Shown piece by piece: positions 53,502 to 62,285 of a stretch of DNA of 64,000 nucleotides (the first letter of the stretch is position 1; the number at the start of each line of letters is the position of its first letter). The stretch is taken from NCBI RefSeq assembly GCF_038719015.1, contig NZ_CP152276.1, positions 2,585,501 to 2,649,500 of the forward strand, in the 5' to 3' direction. The position numbers and the translations under genes were made by a program. Source of the DNA: Nguyenibacter vanlangensis. GTDB lineage: Bacteria > Pseudomonadota > Alphaproteobacteria > Acetobacterales > Acetobacteraceae. The notes beneath the pieces are model-generated. The model was not told the origin of the DNA and made no database searches. It saw only the letters and a program-made list of their open reading frames with translations.

Positions 53502-54666
53502 ATACCAACGGTTATAGACACAGACTTGTGTGAGCCCATTTTCTGAGTCCGATGGATCGGATGGTTTCCGGGAGGGCGGCGAGATTGTTCCAGGCGGAAC
53601 AGGCGGCGTCGATGATGTGCTCGACGCCGTCGAAGACGGTGTTGGACAGCCAGTTGGCGCGAAGGAACTGCCAGATATTCTCGACCGGGTTCAGTTCGGG
53701 AGCGCGGGACGGCAGGAAGATCAGGCTGATATTGCGGGGCAGCTTCAGCTTGTCGGTGGTATGCCATCCTGCGCGATCGAGCAGCACGACAGCGTGGGCA
53801 CCGCGGGCGACGCAGCGTGAGATTTCCTCGATATGCAGTTGCATGCCGGCCGTGCCGATGAACGGTAGCGCCAAGCCGGCGGCTTTGCCGCGCGCCGGGC
53901 AGATCGCCCCGAACAACCAGGCATTCTCGTAGCGCTGGTCGGCCGGCTGGCGTGGCCGCGTGCCGCGCCGGGCCCATTGTCGGACGATCCCGTTCTTCTG
54001 GCCGATCCGGGCCTCGTCCTGGAACCAGATCTCGATCGGCTTGCCCTTAGGCAGATGGCCGATATGGGCGTTCAGGATGCGGGGGAAGTTTTTTTAAACG
54101 CCTCCATGACGCCAGCGTCCTGACCCGGATGGCGTGGCCGGGCGCTGACATGGGAAAAACCAAGCCGTTTCAGCAGAGTGGACACGTGCCGCTCGTGGTA
54201 GACGACGCCGAAGCGCTCCTCGATCACGCGTTGCAGATCGACCCGGCGCCAGCGCACCACGCCATCGCGCTGCCGATCCGGGCCCGCCTCGACCAGGGCC
54301 TTCAATTCGGCCTGCTGTGCCCCGTTCAATCGGCAGGCTGGCCCCGCGTGCTGATGATCGCGCAGGCCATCGGGTCCTTCGGCATTGAAGCGATGAACCC
54401 AGTCTCGCAATGTCTGGCGATCCATGCCGCCTACGCGGGCCGCATCCGTCCGGCTGGACCCGTCACGGATCGCCGCCAGGGCCAGAAGCCGGCGCGCAGC
54501 GTTCGCCTGCTGGCTGCGCGCCGCAAGTCGCCTCAGATCAGAGGCCGAATAGTCATCTCGTAGCTTTACCGCCGCCGTCATCAGCCAGATCCTCCCGCAT
54601 CAAGAGAATCAGAGCCGGCGCCGTTCGTCACTTCACACACGAGTCAGTGGCTACGTCCTTTGGTAT
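53502..54666 (-). mobile_element. IS630-family element
   Basis: The inverted-repeat ends ATACCAACGG (left) and ATACCAAAGG (read from right) flank a transposase reading in the minus direction, next to TA-containing sequence as expected for this family. The length is about 1165 bases. It ends 26 bases before the tRNA remnant of the conjugative element. Confidence 0.82.
53512..54581 (-). CDS. IS630-family transposase, made by -1 frameshift
   Basis: The first frame (54581 down to 54072) gives the helix-turn-helix part MTAAVKLRDDYSASDLRRLA to MEAFKKTSPAS and then stops. At the run of seven A's (54089-54095) a -1 slip reads KKNFPRILNAHIGHL and continues with IEIWFQDEARIGQKNG, HAVVLLDRAGWHTTD, and LPSRAPELNPVENIW, the DDE residues of the family. 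The join is almost certainly programmed slippage rather than damage, since both halves are otherwise clean. Confidence 0.88.
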
Positions 54667-54692
54667 AAGCATTTGTTTTCAAACGTGATTCA

Positions 54693-54737
54693 TGGTTGCG
54701 GGGGCAGGATTTGAACCTGCGGCCTTCAGGTTATGAG
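54693..54737 (-). tRNA. 3' remnant of initiator tRNA-Met gene (attachment site)
   Basis: On the minus strand the DNA reads CTCATAACC (anticodon loop, CAT), then the variable region, the T-arm GCAGGTTCAAATCCTGC and the end CCCCGCAACCA. This is the 3' part of initiator tRNA-Met, including CCA. The 5' half expected at 54738-54770 is replaced by unrelated repeats. Such 3' duplicates are left when a tyrosine-recombinase element integrates into a tRNA gene, here between anticodon loop and 3' end. It is not a functional tRNA. Confidence 0.85.
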
Positions 54738-54751
54738 TCAGTAAAACTGGC

Positions 54752-54871
54752 CTACGCTCGGCTACGCTCCAGCCGACAGTTCTACGCTCGACTACGCTAA
54801 CACCCTTATTTTTCTTGATACTTCCACCCGAAACGCTACGCAGATCTTGTACCCGCTACGCCCGGTTACGC
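54752..54871. repeat. Seven phased CTACGC-type hexamers between att site and integrase
   Basis: CTACGC occurs at 54752, 54762, 54782, 54792, 54836 and 54856, and TTACGC at 54866. The spacings are 10, 20, 10, 44, 20 and 10 bases, so sites within each cluster face the same side of the helix. Several extend to CTACGCTC. The position between tRNA remnant and integrase suggests arm-type sites for the integrase or excisionase. Confidence 0.7.
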
Positions 54872-54912
54872 TCTCATCTGTTTCCTATGTGTTTCCTGCG
54901 GTGGAGGCAAGG

Positions 54913-56136
54913 ATGCCCAAAATCACCAAGCGCGCCATTACGGCGGCGGAGCCGGCAGCGAAGGACTATTTCCTGTGGGACGACAGCATTCCCGCCTTCG
55001 CGGTCCGGGTCTGGCCATCGGGGCGCAAGGTCTATGTCATCCATTATCGCTCGGGCGGCCGGATGCGGCGCTATACCATCGGGCAGCATGGCAGCCCATG
55101 GACGGCGGATCTCGCCCGCGAGGAAGCCATCAAGGTGCTGGCCCGGGTTCATGACGGCGAGAACCCGGCGGATGTGCGGGCCGAGGAACGCCGGTCGATG
55201 AGGGTCAAGGAGTTCGGCAAGCGCTTTCTGGAAGAGTATGTCGACATCCACCTGAAGCCGACCACGCAAGCGGAATACAAGCGGTCGGTCGATCTGTTCA
55301 TCGTGCCGAAATTCGGATCGTGGCGCGTGGCGGACATCACCCGTGCCGACATCGCCGACTTCCACGGCGAACAGCGACATATCCCCTACCAGGCCAACCG
55401 GACGCTCGGCGTAATCTCCAAGATGTTCAGCCTTGCCGATTTGTGGGGCATCCGCGCCGATGGCATCAATCCCTGCCGGGGCGTGCGACGGTATAAGGAA
55501 GAGAAGAGAGAGCGCTACCTCACCGGGGAGGAGTACGCCCGGCTTGGCGCCACGCTGGATGCCACGGAGGATATGCCCGAAGCTGTCTGGGCGATTCGCC
55601 TGCTGGCACTCACCGGATGCAGACTTCGGGAAATTCAGACCCTGCAATGGGATCACGTCTATCTCGACCACGCGGAACTCCGGCTGCCGGACAGCAAGAC
55701 CGGCGCCAAGATCGTCCAGCTGGGACAGGCTGCCGTCGAGGTGCTGAAGTCCATCCTCCGTGTGAAGGATAATCCCTATGTCATCACCGGTCGGAAGAAA
55801 GGCGGCCATCTGACTGACCTGCAGAAGCCCTGGCGACGGATACGCAAGGCGGCCGGCCTGGACGGCGTCCGTATTCATGATCTGCGCCATTCCTTCGCCT
55901 CCGATGCGCTGGAGATGGGCGCGGATCTGACCATGATTGGCCGGATGCTCGGTCATAGCGACATCAAGACGACCGCGCGGTACGCGCATTTGAAACGGGA
56001 GAACGTCCGGATCTCGACCGACAAGGTGGCGGAACGCATTTCAACGGTCCTGTCGGGTCGAAAAGATCCGTCAGCCGAAGCAGATGCTCCCGTTGAGGGG
56101 ATCGCCCAGGAAGCGACGACCGCAATTGCCGCATGA
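54913..56136 (+). CDS. Tyrosine-type integrase of the conjugative element
   Basis: The start MPKITKRAITAAEPAAKD follows GGTGGAGGCAAGG. The product has 407 residues: an N-terminal DUF4102-type arm-binding region, a SAM-like core-binding domain (EFGKRFLEEYVDIHLKPTTQAEYKRSV) and the catalytic domain with Arg in TGCRLREIQTLQW, His-x2-Arg in HDLRHSFASDAL, His in LGHSDIKTTARYAH and Tyr in ARYAHL. It belongs to the P4-type integrases that use tRNA genes. It reads away from the tRNA remnant and would catalyse insertion and excision. Confidence 0.95.
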   Translation: MPKITKRAITAAEPAAKDYFLWDDSIPAFAVRVWPSGRKVYVIHYRSGGRMRRYTIGQHGSPWTADLAREEAIKVLARVHDGENPADVRAEERRSMRVKEFGKRFLEEYVDIHLKPTTQAEYKRSVDLFIVPKFGSWRVADITRADIADFHGEQRHIPYQANRTLGVISKMFSLADLWGIRADGINPCRGVRRYKEEKRERYLTGEEYARLGATLDATEDMPEAVWAIRLLALTGCRLREIQTLQWDHVYLDHAELRLPDSKTGAKIVQLGQAAVEVLKSILRVKDNPYVITGRKKGGHLTDLQKPWRRIRKAAGLDGVRIHDLRHSFASDALEMGADLTMIGRMLGHSDIKTTARYAHLKRENVRISTDKVAERISTVLSGRKDPSAEADAPVEGIAQEATTAIAA

Positions 56137-56187
56137 TTGACAATCATTGCCAATAATTGGCATATATGACGTTCATTGGAGGCTCAT

Positions 56188-56442
56188 ATGGCAACGATGA
56201 ATGTCTCTCTGCCCGACCCGATGAAGGAATGGGTCGAAGCGCAGGCACGGACCGGTCGCTACAGCAACGCCAGCGACTATGTCCGCGACCTGATCCGGCG
56301 CGATCAGGAAACGCGGACCACGCGCGCGGAACTGCAGGAGCATATTACCACAGGCCTGCGCAGCGGGGTCAGCCCCCGGTCCATGGATCAGATTCTTGAG
56401 ATCGCGCGGGCCGCTGCCGGGACGGCGGATGACGCGCTATAG
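56188..56442 (+). CDS. parD: ParD-type antitoxin
   Basis: An 84-residue protein, MATMNVSLPDPMKEWVEAQAR, preceded by TTGGAGGCTCAT. It carries the ribbon-helix-helix (TMNVSLPDPMKEWVEAQARTGRYSNASDYVRDLIRRDQE) and a disordered C-terminal tail for toxin binding. It would neutralise the ParE partner and autorepress the pair. Its stop overlaps the toxin start by 14 bases. Confidence 0.92.
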   Translation: MATMNVSLPDPMKEWVEAQARTGRYSNASDYVRDLIRRDQETRTTRAELQEHITTGLRSGVSPRSMDQILEIARAAAGTADDAL

Positions 56443-56722
56443 AACCACCCGGCTGGCCGACGAGGACATCATCGGCATCTATCTGCACGGCGTGAACGCA
56501 TTCGGAGTCGACCAGGCGGAGCGCTATCATGCCCAGCTTGCCGCGACCTTCGCGTTGATCGCCCGTCATCCTGGGCTGGCGCCCGAACGCACTGAATTTG
56601 ACCCACCGATCAGGCTTCACCGTCACCAGGCCCACCACATCGTCTATCTGGTTGACGAAGACGGCGTGCTGATCGTCCGGCTTCTCCCGCGACAGCGACA
56701 TTGGGAAGCCCTGCTTTCCTGA
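56429..56722 (+). CDS. parE: ParE-type toxin
   Basis: The start MTRYRTTRLADEDIIGIYLHG gives 97 residues. It shows the RelE/ParE fold: ADEDIIGIYLHGVNAFG, AERYHAQLAATFALIARHPGLAPERTEF and a C-terminal HIVYLVDEDGVLIVRLLPRQRHW. ParE toxins generally poison DNA gyrase. As a pair with ParD it would stabilise the element in the host. Confidence 0.93.
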   Translation: MTRYRTTRLADEDIIGIYLHGVNAFGVDQAERYHAQLAATFALIARHPGLAPERTEFDPPIRLHRHQAHHIVYLVDEDGVLIVRLLPRQRHWEALLS

Positions 56723-56868
56723 TCGCATTCACGCTCACAGCACAGATAGTTACGCAGCTCGACAAGCTGGTATAAAAAGCTAATCCTCACATTACAGGGC
56801 TCTAAAAACGACGCTTCGTTCGATTGTGATGCTATGTTTCTATTCCGGGCCACTGTTATCGTGCGCAG

Positions 56869-57795
56869 ATGACGATCGACATCCGCCATCTCCGGTGCGC
56901 TCTGGCAGCCTACGACCAGGGCAGCCTCCGTAAAGCCGCCCTGGCGCTCGGTATCCGCCAAGTCACCGTCGCACGAAATATCGAGGCCATCGAAACCCGG
57001 GTCGGATATGCACTCTTTATCCGCCAACGGAACGGTGTTCACCCGACCACCGAAGGCATGGACTTCCTGCATATGGCGAGGCGCATCTTACGCGACATGG
57101 AGAGCCTGACCGGGGATAGAAGCGCCGTCCGCCGTAGTCGGGGCAGCCATCTGACGATCGGCTTCTATACCTCCGTCTCGGCGGGGCAGTTACGCGCCAC
57201 CTTGCTGGAATTCCGCAATCGGTTCCCCGACATGCAATGGCGATTGGTCGGCGGCACGCGCCGCGAGGTCCTAAAAGGGGTCGAGGAGGGACATATCGAC
57301 GTGGGGATCGTCACCACGCGCGGATTGGTGTGGCCCGACGCGTCACTGCCGCTCTGGCCGGAACGTTGCGTCGCGGCGCTTCCCGCCTCCCATCCGCTCG
57401 CCGGCCAGACGGTCGTCGAATGGAGCCAGCTTCGCGGAGAACGCTTCCTGACCAGTACGGTCGACCCAGGCACCGACATCGCGGCGCTGATCCGTTTCTA
57501 CCTCCAGCGAGGGAGCTTCCATCCCGTGATCGCGGAGCATGAGACGAGCCTGCATATCCTCAAGCCGTTCGTGGCGGAGGGACGCGGCATCGTGATCGAC
57601 TGCGAAAGCAGCACCGGCGAAACTCTCCCGGGCGTGATCTACCGGGAAATCCGCCATGAGAACATGCCGAGCGAACTGCGTTTGACCGCGTGCTGGTCGC
57701 GGAACAACCCGAACCAATCGCTGGCGGCGTTCCTGGCCCTGCTGCGTGAGCGTCATCCGGATTTTGCTTCCGGAAGCGCCGATGGCGCGGCCTGA
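56869..57795 (+). CDS. LysR-family transcriptional regulator of the conjugative element
   Basis: A 308-residue protein with the N-terminal winged helix (IRHLRCALAAYDQGSLRKAALALGIRQVTVARNIEAIETRVGYALF) and a C-terminal effector domain (LTIGFYTSVSAGQLRATLLEFRNRFPDM and later ERCVAALPASHPLAG). It converges on the DUF2274/trb operon; its last 43 bases overlap the DUF2274 gene on the opposite strand. LysR genes in this position are usual beside trb clusters of alphaproteobacterial conjugative elements, and control of transfer is a reasonable inference. Confidence 0.92.
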   Translation: MTIDIRHLRCALAAYDQGSLRKAALALGIRQVTVARNIEAIETRVGYALFIRQRNGVHPTTEGMDFLHMARRILRDMESLTGDRSAVRRSRGSHLTIGFYTSVSAGQLRATLLEFRNRFPDMQWRLVGGTRREVLKGVEEGHIDVGIVTTRGLVWPDASLPLWPERCVAALPASHPLAGQTVVEWSQLRGERFLTSTVDPGTDIAALIRFYLQRGSFHPVIAEHETSLHILKPFVAEGRGIVIDCESSTGETLPGVIYREIRHENMPSELRLTACWSRNNPNQSLAAFLALLRERHPDFASGSADGAA

Positions 57796-58007
57796 CGCCG
57801 CCGCTTCCTGAAAGCGCGATCACTCTCCATGAAGCGCGCCACCATCAGCGGGATCAGTCGTGCCGGCTCGGGTTTCCCTGCTTTCCCGGCAGATTGGGCA
57901 ATGGTTGCCGCATAGAGGGTCAGATCCTGAAACACGGTCGCCGGCAGTTCGACGGCCAGCCTGACCGGCTTGTCGTCCGGCACGAGTGCGATGCGCAGCT
58001 TATCCAT
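57753..58007 (-). CDS. DUF2274 protein of the conjugal transfer operon
   Basis: The start MDKLRIALVPDDKPVRLAVELP (58007) follows AAGGGGACC and overlaps the trbI stop by 8 bases; a GTG/ATG eight codons earlier is possible. The product is 84 residues, ending in a basic tail (FRKRRRQAAP). DUF2274 is found almost only directly after trbI in such elements. Its job is unknown; the small size and basic tail would suit a DNA-binding or docking role. Confidence 0.88.
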   Translation of the reverse strand: MDKLRIALVPDDKPVRLAVELPATVFQDLTLYAATIAQSAGKAGKPEPARLIPLMVARFMESDRAFRKRRRQAAPSALPEAKSG

Positions 58008-59211
58008 GGTCTGTGGTCCCCTTGCCACCATATTGTTTCAGGATCAAATCGTGATGGATCAGCACGACGAACGGCAGGCCCGGCCGGTCGGTCAGGGTCG
58101 GCTGGACATTGAGGCTGCGGTCGATCAGCCGATTGCCGACCATCGAAAACCCGTTCGACGCCCCACTACGGATCGCCTGCATCAGATTGTTCTCGCCGAA
58201 GGACGTCCCGGCCTCGGACCCCACGCTGAGCATGGTGGTCACCAGCGCCGCCTTGAACAGTTCGCCCCAGTGCCGATCGACCTGATCGGAGAGCCCGGCC
58301 TGGCCGATCGCGTCGGCGCCCGGCAGGTTCTCCAGCACGACGGACTCCCCGTCCGGAAGGATCAGCCGGGTCCAGATCACCAGCGTGCGGTCCTGCCCGA
58401 AGGCGATCGCACTGCTGTACTGGCCGACCAGCGTGCTGCCCTGGGGAATCAGAAGATAGCGTCCGGTCGGGCTGTCATAGACGTTCTGCGTCACATGGCC
58501 GGCAAGTTGCCCCGGCAGGCCGGAATTCACCGCAGTATTGAGCGCACCGGCGATGGCTGTGCCCGCCTGGAGTATATAGGGCGAAGCCGGCGCCACGATC
58601 CGTTCCAAACTGACCGTGCGGTGATCGACCGCCTGCGCCAAAAAGCCGCGGTTTCCCGCCTGCGGGTCGATGTCGCTCGGCCGCGATGGACTTCCCGCTC
58701 CGGCCACTGTCCCTACCATCGGAGCGGCAGTGCCGCCACCCCGATCCCCCTGCCCGACCTGGACGAACAGCTTGCTGCCGATCGCGGCATCGATCTCCTG
58801 CTGGGCGCGGCGCGCGTCATCATTGCCGATGGCATTGACCGGGATCGACTTGCCCTGCTGCTGCGCGTTGAGAATCGGCTTACCAAGATCGCCGGGCAGC
58901 GCCGGTCCCAGCTTGGGCACGCCGCTATATTCCTTCGGCAGAGCCTCCAGCCCCGCCGCGGCAGGGCGCGAACTGGTATCCTGATTCGCAAAGGCAGATG
59001 GCGCATGATGGCTGGCCTGCAGGGCATACCCCAGCGCGAAGGCCACCGCGATGGCCCCTGCTCCACCCAGCGACCAGACGACCCGGCGCGAAAGCCGCAC
59101 CACGCGCGGCCGATCGCCACGCAGGCGCAAATCGGGCGGCGCCACAGGCGTCTGCGAGGAGGCCGCTTCTCCGGCATCGCGTCGATCATCGCGATCATGA
59201 TCGTCCGTCAT
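58000..59211 (-). CDS. trbI: TrbI (VirB10-like) type IV secretion core protein
   Basis: A 403-residue protein with one N-terminal membrane helix (RRVVWSLGGAGAIAVAFALGYAL), a proline-rich middle and the VirB10 C-terminal beta-barrel domain (ILQAGTAIAGALNTAVNSGLPGQ, GRYLLIPQGSTLVGQYSS, DRTLVIWTRLILPDGESVVL). It spans the envelope and forms the core channel with TrbG. It overlaps trbG by ATGA. Confidence 0.95.
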   Translation of the reverse strand: MTDDHDRDDRRDAGEAASSQTPVAPPDLRLRGDRPRVVRLSRRVVWSLGGAGAIAVAFALGYALQASHHAPSAFANQDTSSRPAAAGLEALPKEYSGVPKLGPALPGDLGKPILNAQQQGKSIPVNAIGNDDARRAQQEIDAAIGSKLFVQVGQGDRGGGTAAPMVGTVAGAGSPSRPSDIDPQAGNRGFLAQAVDHRTVSLERIVAPASPYILQAGTAIAGALNTAVNSGLPGQLAGHVTQNVYDSPTGRYLLIPQGSTLVGQYSSAIAFGQDRTLVIWTRLILPDGESVVLENLPGADAIGQAGLSDQVDRHWGELFKAALVTTMLSVGSEAGTSFGENNLMQAIRSGASNGFSMVGNRLIDRSLNVQPTLTDRPGLPFVVLIHHDLILKQYGGKGTTDHG

Positions 59212-60209
59212 GACCGCCGCCCGTCGGTGCGGACGATGCGCACACGCTGCTCGCTGTGCTTATCGCCCAGCCGCAGTTCGGCGGCGGCAAACAGCCGGTC
59301 GACGATCATCCAGTTCTGCCGAACGCGGTAATTGACCAGCGCCGGATTGCCGTCCGGGCCCAGCACGAACAGCGGCGGCAGTTCGCCCTGTCCGATCCCG
59401 GACGGAAAGGCGATATAGACCTTGTTCCCGTCATCGAAGGCGCGGAGCGGCTGCCAGGGCGGCACGCCGCCTTTGACGTCCTGGATCACGTAACGGAAAT
59501 TGAGGGCATTGAGGTCCAGCCCGGTATCGACGGGCGCCTCATCCTCGGAGGCCGCGTCCTGGCGGTGGAGGGCGATCAGATCGTCCTCGGGATAGTCCCA
59601 GGACACCGAGGCCATGTAGGTGGCGGGGGTGGAGCGCAGCTCGGCGAGATAGGTCCGCCGGTCGGTATTGACGATCAGGTTGGTGACCAGATCTGGCCTG
59701 GTCGGCTTGACCAGAATATGAACGCGCCTGGTCGCCCCTGCCCCGCTCTCGGTATCGCCGATGATCCAGCGTACCGTGTCGCCGGCGGCCTCCGGGCCGC
59801 TGCCCACCAGCTTCTCGCCGGGCTGGAGCATGATGTCGGTGATCTCGCCGGGCGCGGCATAGACCTGATAGAGCGCACCGGCACTATAGGGATAGACCTG
59901 CACCGCGTTGATGAAGCCGGCCCGCGTCGGCTGGATCCGCGCCGCCAGATTCGCCTGGGTCACCCGTGCGGCCGGGTCGACGACTTCGGGGGCCGTGCGA
60001 CCCGAACGTCGTGAGGGCAGCGGCTTCAACTGGCCGGGCAGCGGCAAGGGTTGCGGGATCTCGACCACCCGCACGGGCTTCGGTGGGTCCGGCAGGCGCG
60101 TCGCCCGCACGGCGTCGTCATAGCGGATGGCGGGCGGATGATACTGTCCCGCGCAGGCGGACAGTGCGAGCAGCATCAGCGGCAGGACACGCATGACCAT
60201 GCGGATCAT
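59208..60209 (-). CDS. trbG: TrbG (VirB9-like) outer-membrane complex protein
   Basis: A 333-residue protein with a lipoprotein-type start (MVMRVLPLMLLALSACAG, lipobox cysteine) and the VirB9 domain (VYPYSAGALYQVYAAPGEITDIMLQPGEKL, HILVKPTRPDLVTNLIVNTDRRTY, VYIAFPSGIGQGELPPLFVL). Lipobox plus domain shows a periplasm-facing outer-membrane component. ATGA overlaps join it to trbF and trbI. Confidence 0.95.
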   Translation of the reverse strand: MIRMVMRVLPLMLLALSACAGQYHPPAIRYDDAVRATRLPDPPKPVRVVEIPQPLPLPGQLKPLPSRRSGRTAPEVVDPAARVTQANLAARIQPTRAGFINAVQVYPYSAGALYQVYAAPGEITDIMLQPGEKLVGSGPEAAGDTVRWIIGDTESGAGATRRVHILVKPTRPDLVTNLIVNTDRRTYLAELRSTPATYMASVSWDYPEDDLIALHRQDAASEDEAPVDTGLDLNALNFRYVIQDVKGGVPPWQPLRAFDDGNKVYIAFPSGIGQGELPPLFVLGPDGNPALVNYRVRQNWMIVDRLFAAAELRLGDKHSEQRVRIVRTDGRRS

Positions 60210-60898
60210 TGTCCGAGTTCCTTCGACCAGTTGATGGCGGAGACGAAGATGCCGAGCGGGTTGCGGCGCAGCCGGTCGGCGTCGTGCGGCGGTGCGATCA
60301 GCACCGAGAGGATCGCGGTCCAGCGTTCGGTGCCCGTGTAGGCCCCGTCGCGGTAATGCCGCTCGGTCCAGGCAATGCGAAAACTCGCCGGCGAGGCGCG
60401 GATCACCGAGGAGACGTCCACCTCGACCTGCTCGCGCCCGATGCGGGAAAACGGATCGTTAAGCCGGGCCTCGTCGTTCAGCGCGGTTGCACCAGACGTC
60501 GTGGTGAAATCATAGGCGCGCAGCCAGTCCTGCCGGACCACCACCGGGTCGGAGGACAGGCCGCGCACGTCCTCGATAAAGCGTGCCAGAGACCAGGCAA
60601 TCTGCGGATCGGTGGGCGTGTAGCCGGCCATGGCCGGGGCCACGATTTGCGCTTCGCCCAATTTATCCACCTGCACCACCCAGGGCACGATGGTGCCGCG
60701 CGCCGACTGCCAGACCAGCGCCGCGCCGAGCCCGGCCGAGAGCAGCAACGAGCCAAAGGCCATGAAGCGCCAGTTACGCGCTTGGACGCGGGCGGAGCCA
60801 ATACGCTCGTCCCAGAGCTGCGCCGCCTTCTGGTAGGGCGTGACGGGCTCGGGCGTGATGCCATAATTGGTGGTCGCGCGACGGAACATCGCCATCAT
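60206..60898 (-). CDS. trbF: TrbF (VirB8-like) inner-membrane assembly protein
   Basis: A 230-residue protein: short cytoplasmic start, one membrane helix (FMAFGSLLLSAGLGAALVW) near residues 45-63, and the periplasmic VirB8 domain (IVPWVVQVDKLGEAQIVAPAM, QDWLRAYDFTTTSGATALN, RIAWTERHYRDGAYTGTERW). It nucleates the transfer channel. ATGA overlaps with trbL and trbG. Confidence 0.95.
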   Translation of the reverse strand: MMAMFRRATTNYGITPEPVTPYQKAAQLWDERIGSARVQARNWRFMAFGSLLLSAGLGAALVWQSARGTIVPWVVQVDKLGEAQIVAPAMAGYTPTDPQIAWSLARFIEDVRGLSSDPVVVRQDWLRAYDFTTTSGATALNDEARLNDPFSRIGREQVEVDVSSVIRASPASFRIAWTERHYRDGAYTGTERWTAILSVLIAPPHDADRLRRNPLGIFVSAINWSKELGQ

Positions 60899-62280
60899 TC
60901 TTTCTCCGAAAGGTCGATGCTGGAACTTCCGCCGCCGCCGTCGGCGGAGCGGATGACATTGGCGGCTTCCGCCGCATGGGCCGTGGCATTGCGGCGCTTC
61001 ATTTTCCGCGCCCAGCGCGGCGGCTTGCCGTCGGGGGCTGGACCGGCCCCTCCATCTGCGCCGCTAGCTGCACCACCGCTCCCTGGCTCCGCCGACGCTC
61101 CCCCCGTGGTGCGCCCGCCCGTCGCGGTGAAGGCGGCGCGGCCGCCGGAGGCATAGCTCTCCTTGAGGGCACTGGCGGCAGACGACGCCTTGTCCTTCAC
61201 CGCATTCATCGCAGCACCTCCGGCCGCGCGGCCCACACCACCCAGACCGGCGGCCATCCGCGCGCCAGCGCCCTCGGCGGCGGACGTGGCGGTACCGAGG
61301 GAATAGGCGGTCGAGGCTGCGCCTGCCGCGGCGGCCCCACCCCGGGCGGCGGCGGCCGTTGCCGCCAGCGCCGCGCCACCACCGGAAACCGCCGCACCGA
61401 CCCCGGCAACAGCAGCGGCGCCCATGCCGGCGACCGCCATGCCGGTCCCGACGGCGGCCCCCGCGCCCAGTTGCGGAGCGCCGGAGATCAGCCCGTTGGC
61501 GATGCTGCCGCCATAAATGGACAAACCGACGATGGCGATCGACCCCAGCACCACGGACATGGATTGCCCGATGGTCGGAGCGGCATCGCCATAGGACGTA
61601 GTGAATTGCGCGAAGAGCCCGGCGGCGATTCCGCTGATCACCGCCAGCACCATGATTTTCACACCCGACGAGACGACGTTGCCCAGCACCTTCTCGGCCA
61701 GGAAGGCTGTGCGGTTGAACAGGGCGAAGGGAATCAGCACGAACCCGGCGAGCGTGGTCAGCTTGAACTCGATCAGCGCCACGAAGAGCTGCACCGCGAG
61801 AATGAAGAACGCCGCCACCACGATCAGCCACGACAGACACAAGACGAAAATCTGGATGGCGTGGGTGAACAACGCGACCGGGCCGACCATCTTCGCGGCG
61901 GCATCGAGCAATGGCTGCGCCGCGTTCAACCCCGTCTCGGCCAGGCGGCCCGGCCGCAGGAAGGACGCCAGATCGATGCCGCTGCCACCTGCTTTCAGGC
62001 CGAGTGCTGCGAAGCTGTCGAAGATCTTCTGCGACAGGCTGTCGAAATCGTTGATGATCAGCGCGAAGAACCCGACATAGAGAGTCTTCTTCACGAGGCG
62101 CTGGATGATGTCCTCATCCACCGCCCAGGCCCAGAACAGGCCGGCCAGCACGATATCGAGTACCGACAGGGTGCCCGACAGCGACAGGACGCTGCCCTTC
62201 ACCAGCCCGAACCCGGAGTCGATCGTCGTGGTGAAGACGTTCAGGAACCGATCGATCACGCCCAGATCATTGGTGGCCAT
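60895..62280 (-). CDS. trbL: TrbL (VirB6-like) polytopic channel protein
   Basis: A 461-residue protein with about six membrane helices in the first 290 residues (for example LDIVLAGLFWAWAV, FVLCLSWLIVVAAFFILAVQLFVALIEF, VLAVISGIAAGLFAQF). A long Ala/Gly-rich, low-complexity region follows at about 270-390, and a charged Ser/Gly tail. The low-complexity tail is typical of TrbL and explains skewed base content at 61.0-61.5 kb. It forms part of the inner-membrane pore. Confidence 0.93.
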   Translation of the reverse strand: MATNDLGVIDRFLNVFTTTIDSGFGLVKGSVLSLSGTLSVLDIVLAGLFWAWAVDEDIIQRLVKKTLYVGFFALIINDFDSLSQKIFDSFAALGLKAGGSGIDLASFLRPGRLAETGLNAAQPLLDAAAKMVGPVALFTHAIQIFVLCLSWLIVVAAFFILAVQLFVALIEFKLTTLAGFVLIPFALFNRTAFLAEKVLGNVVSSGVKIMVLAVISGIAAGLFAQFTTSYGDAAPTIGQSMSVVLGSIAIVGLSIYGGSIANGLISGAPQLGAGAAVGTGMAVAGMGAAAVAGVGAAVSGGGAALAATAAAARGGAAAAGAASTAYSLGTATSAAEGAGARMAAGLGGVGRAAGGAAMNAVKDKASSAASALKESYASGGRAAFTATGGRTTGGASAEPGSGGAASGADGGAGPAPDGKPPRWARKMKRRNATAHAAEAANVIRSADGGGGSSSIDLSEKE

Positions 62281-62285
62281 GGGCG

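Noticed and set aside
54693..54770. A complete tRNA gene next to the integrase
   Set aside because: Only the anticodon loop to CCA is present; the D-arm and 5' acceptor strand are replaced by CTACGC repeats, so it is a remnant.
54752..54871. A CRISPR array
   Set aside because: The repeated unit is only 6-8 bases with 4- to 14-base gaps apart from one larger gap; there are no spacers of CRISPR length and no cas genes.
60979..61600. Long open frames on both strands in the Ala/Gly-rich part of trbL
   Set aside because: These are shadows of low-complexity GC-rich sequence; the minus-strand trbL frame has clear membrane helices and operon overlaps, the others have no recognisable domain.
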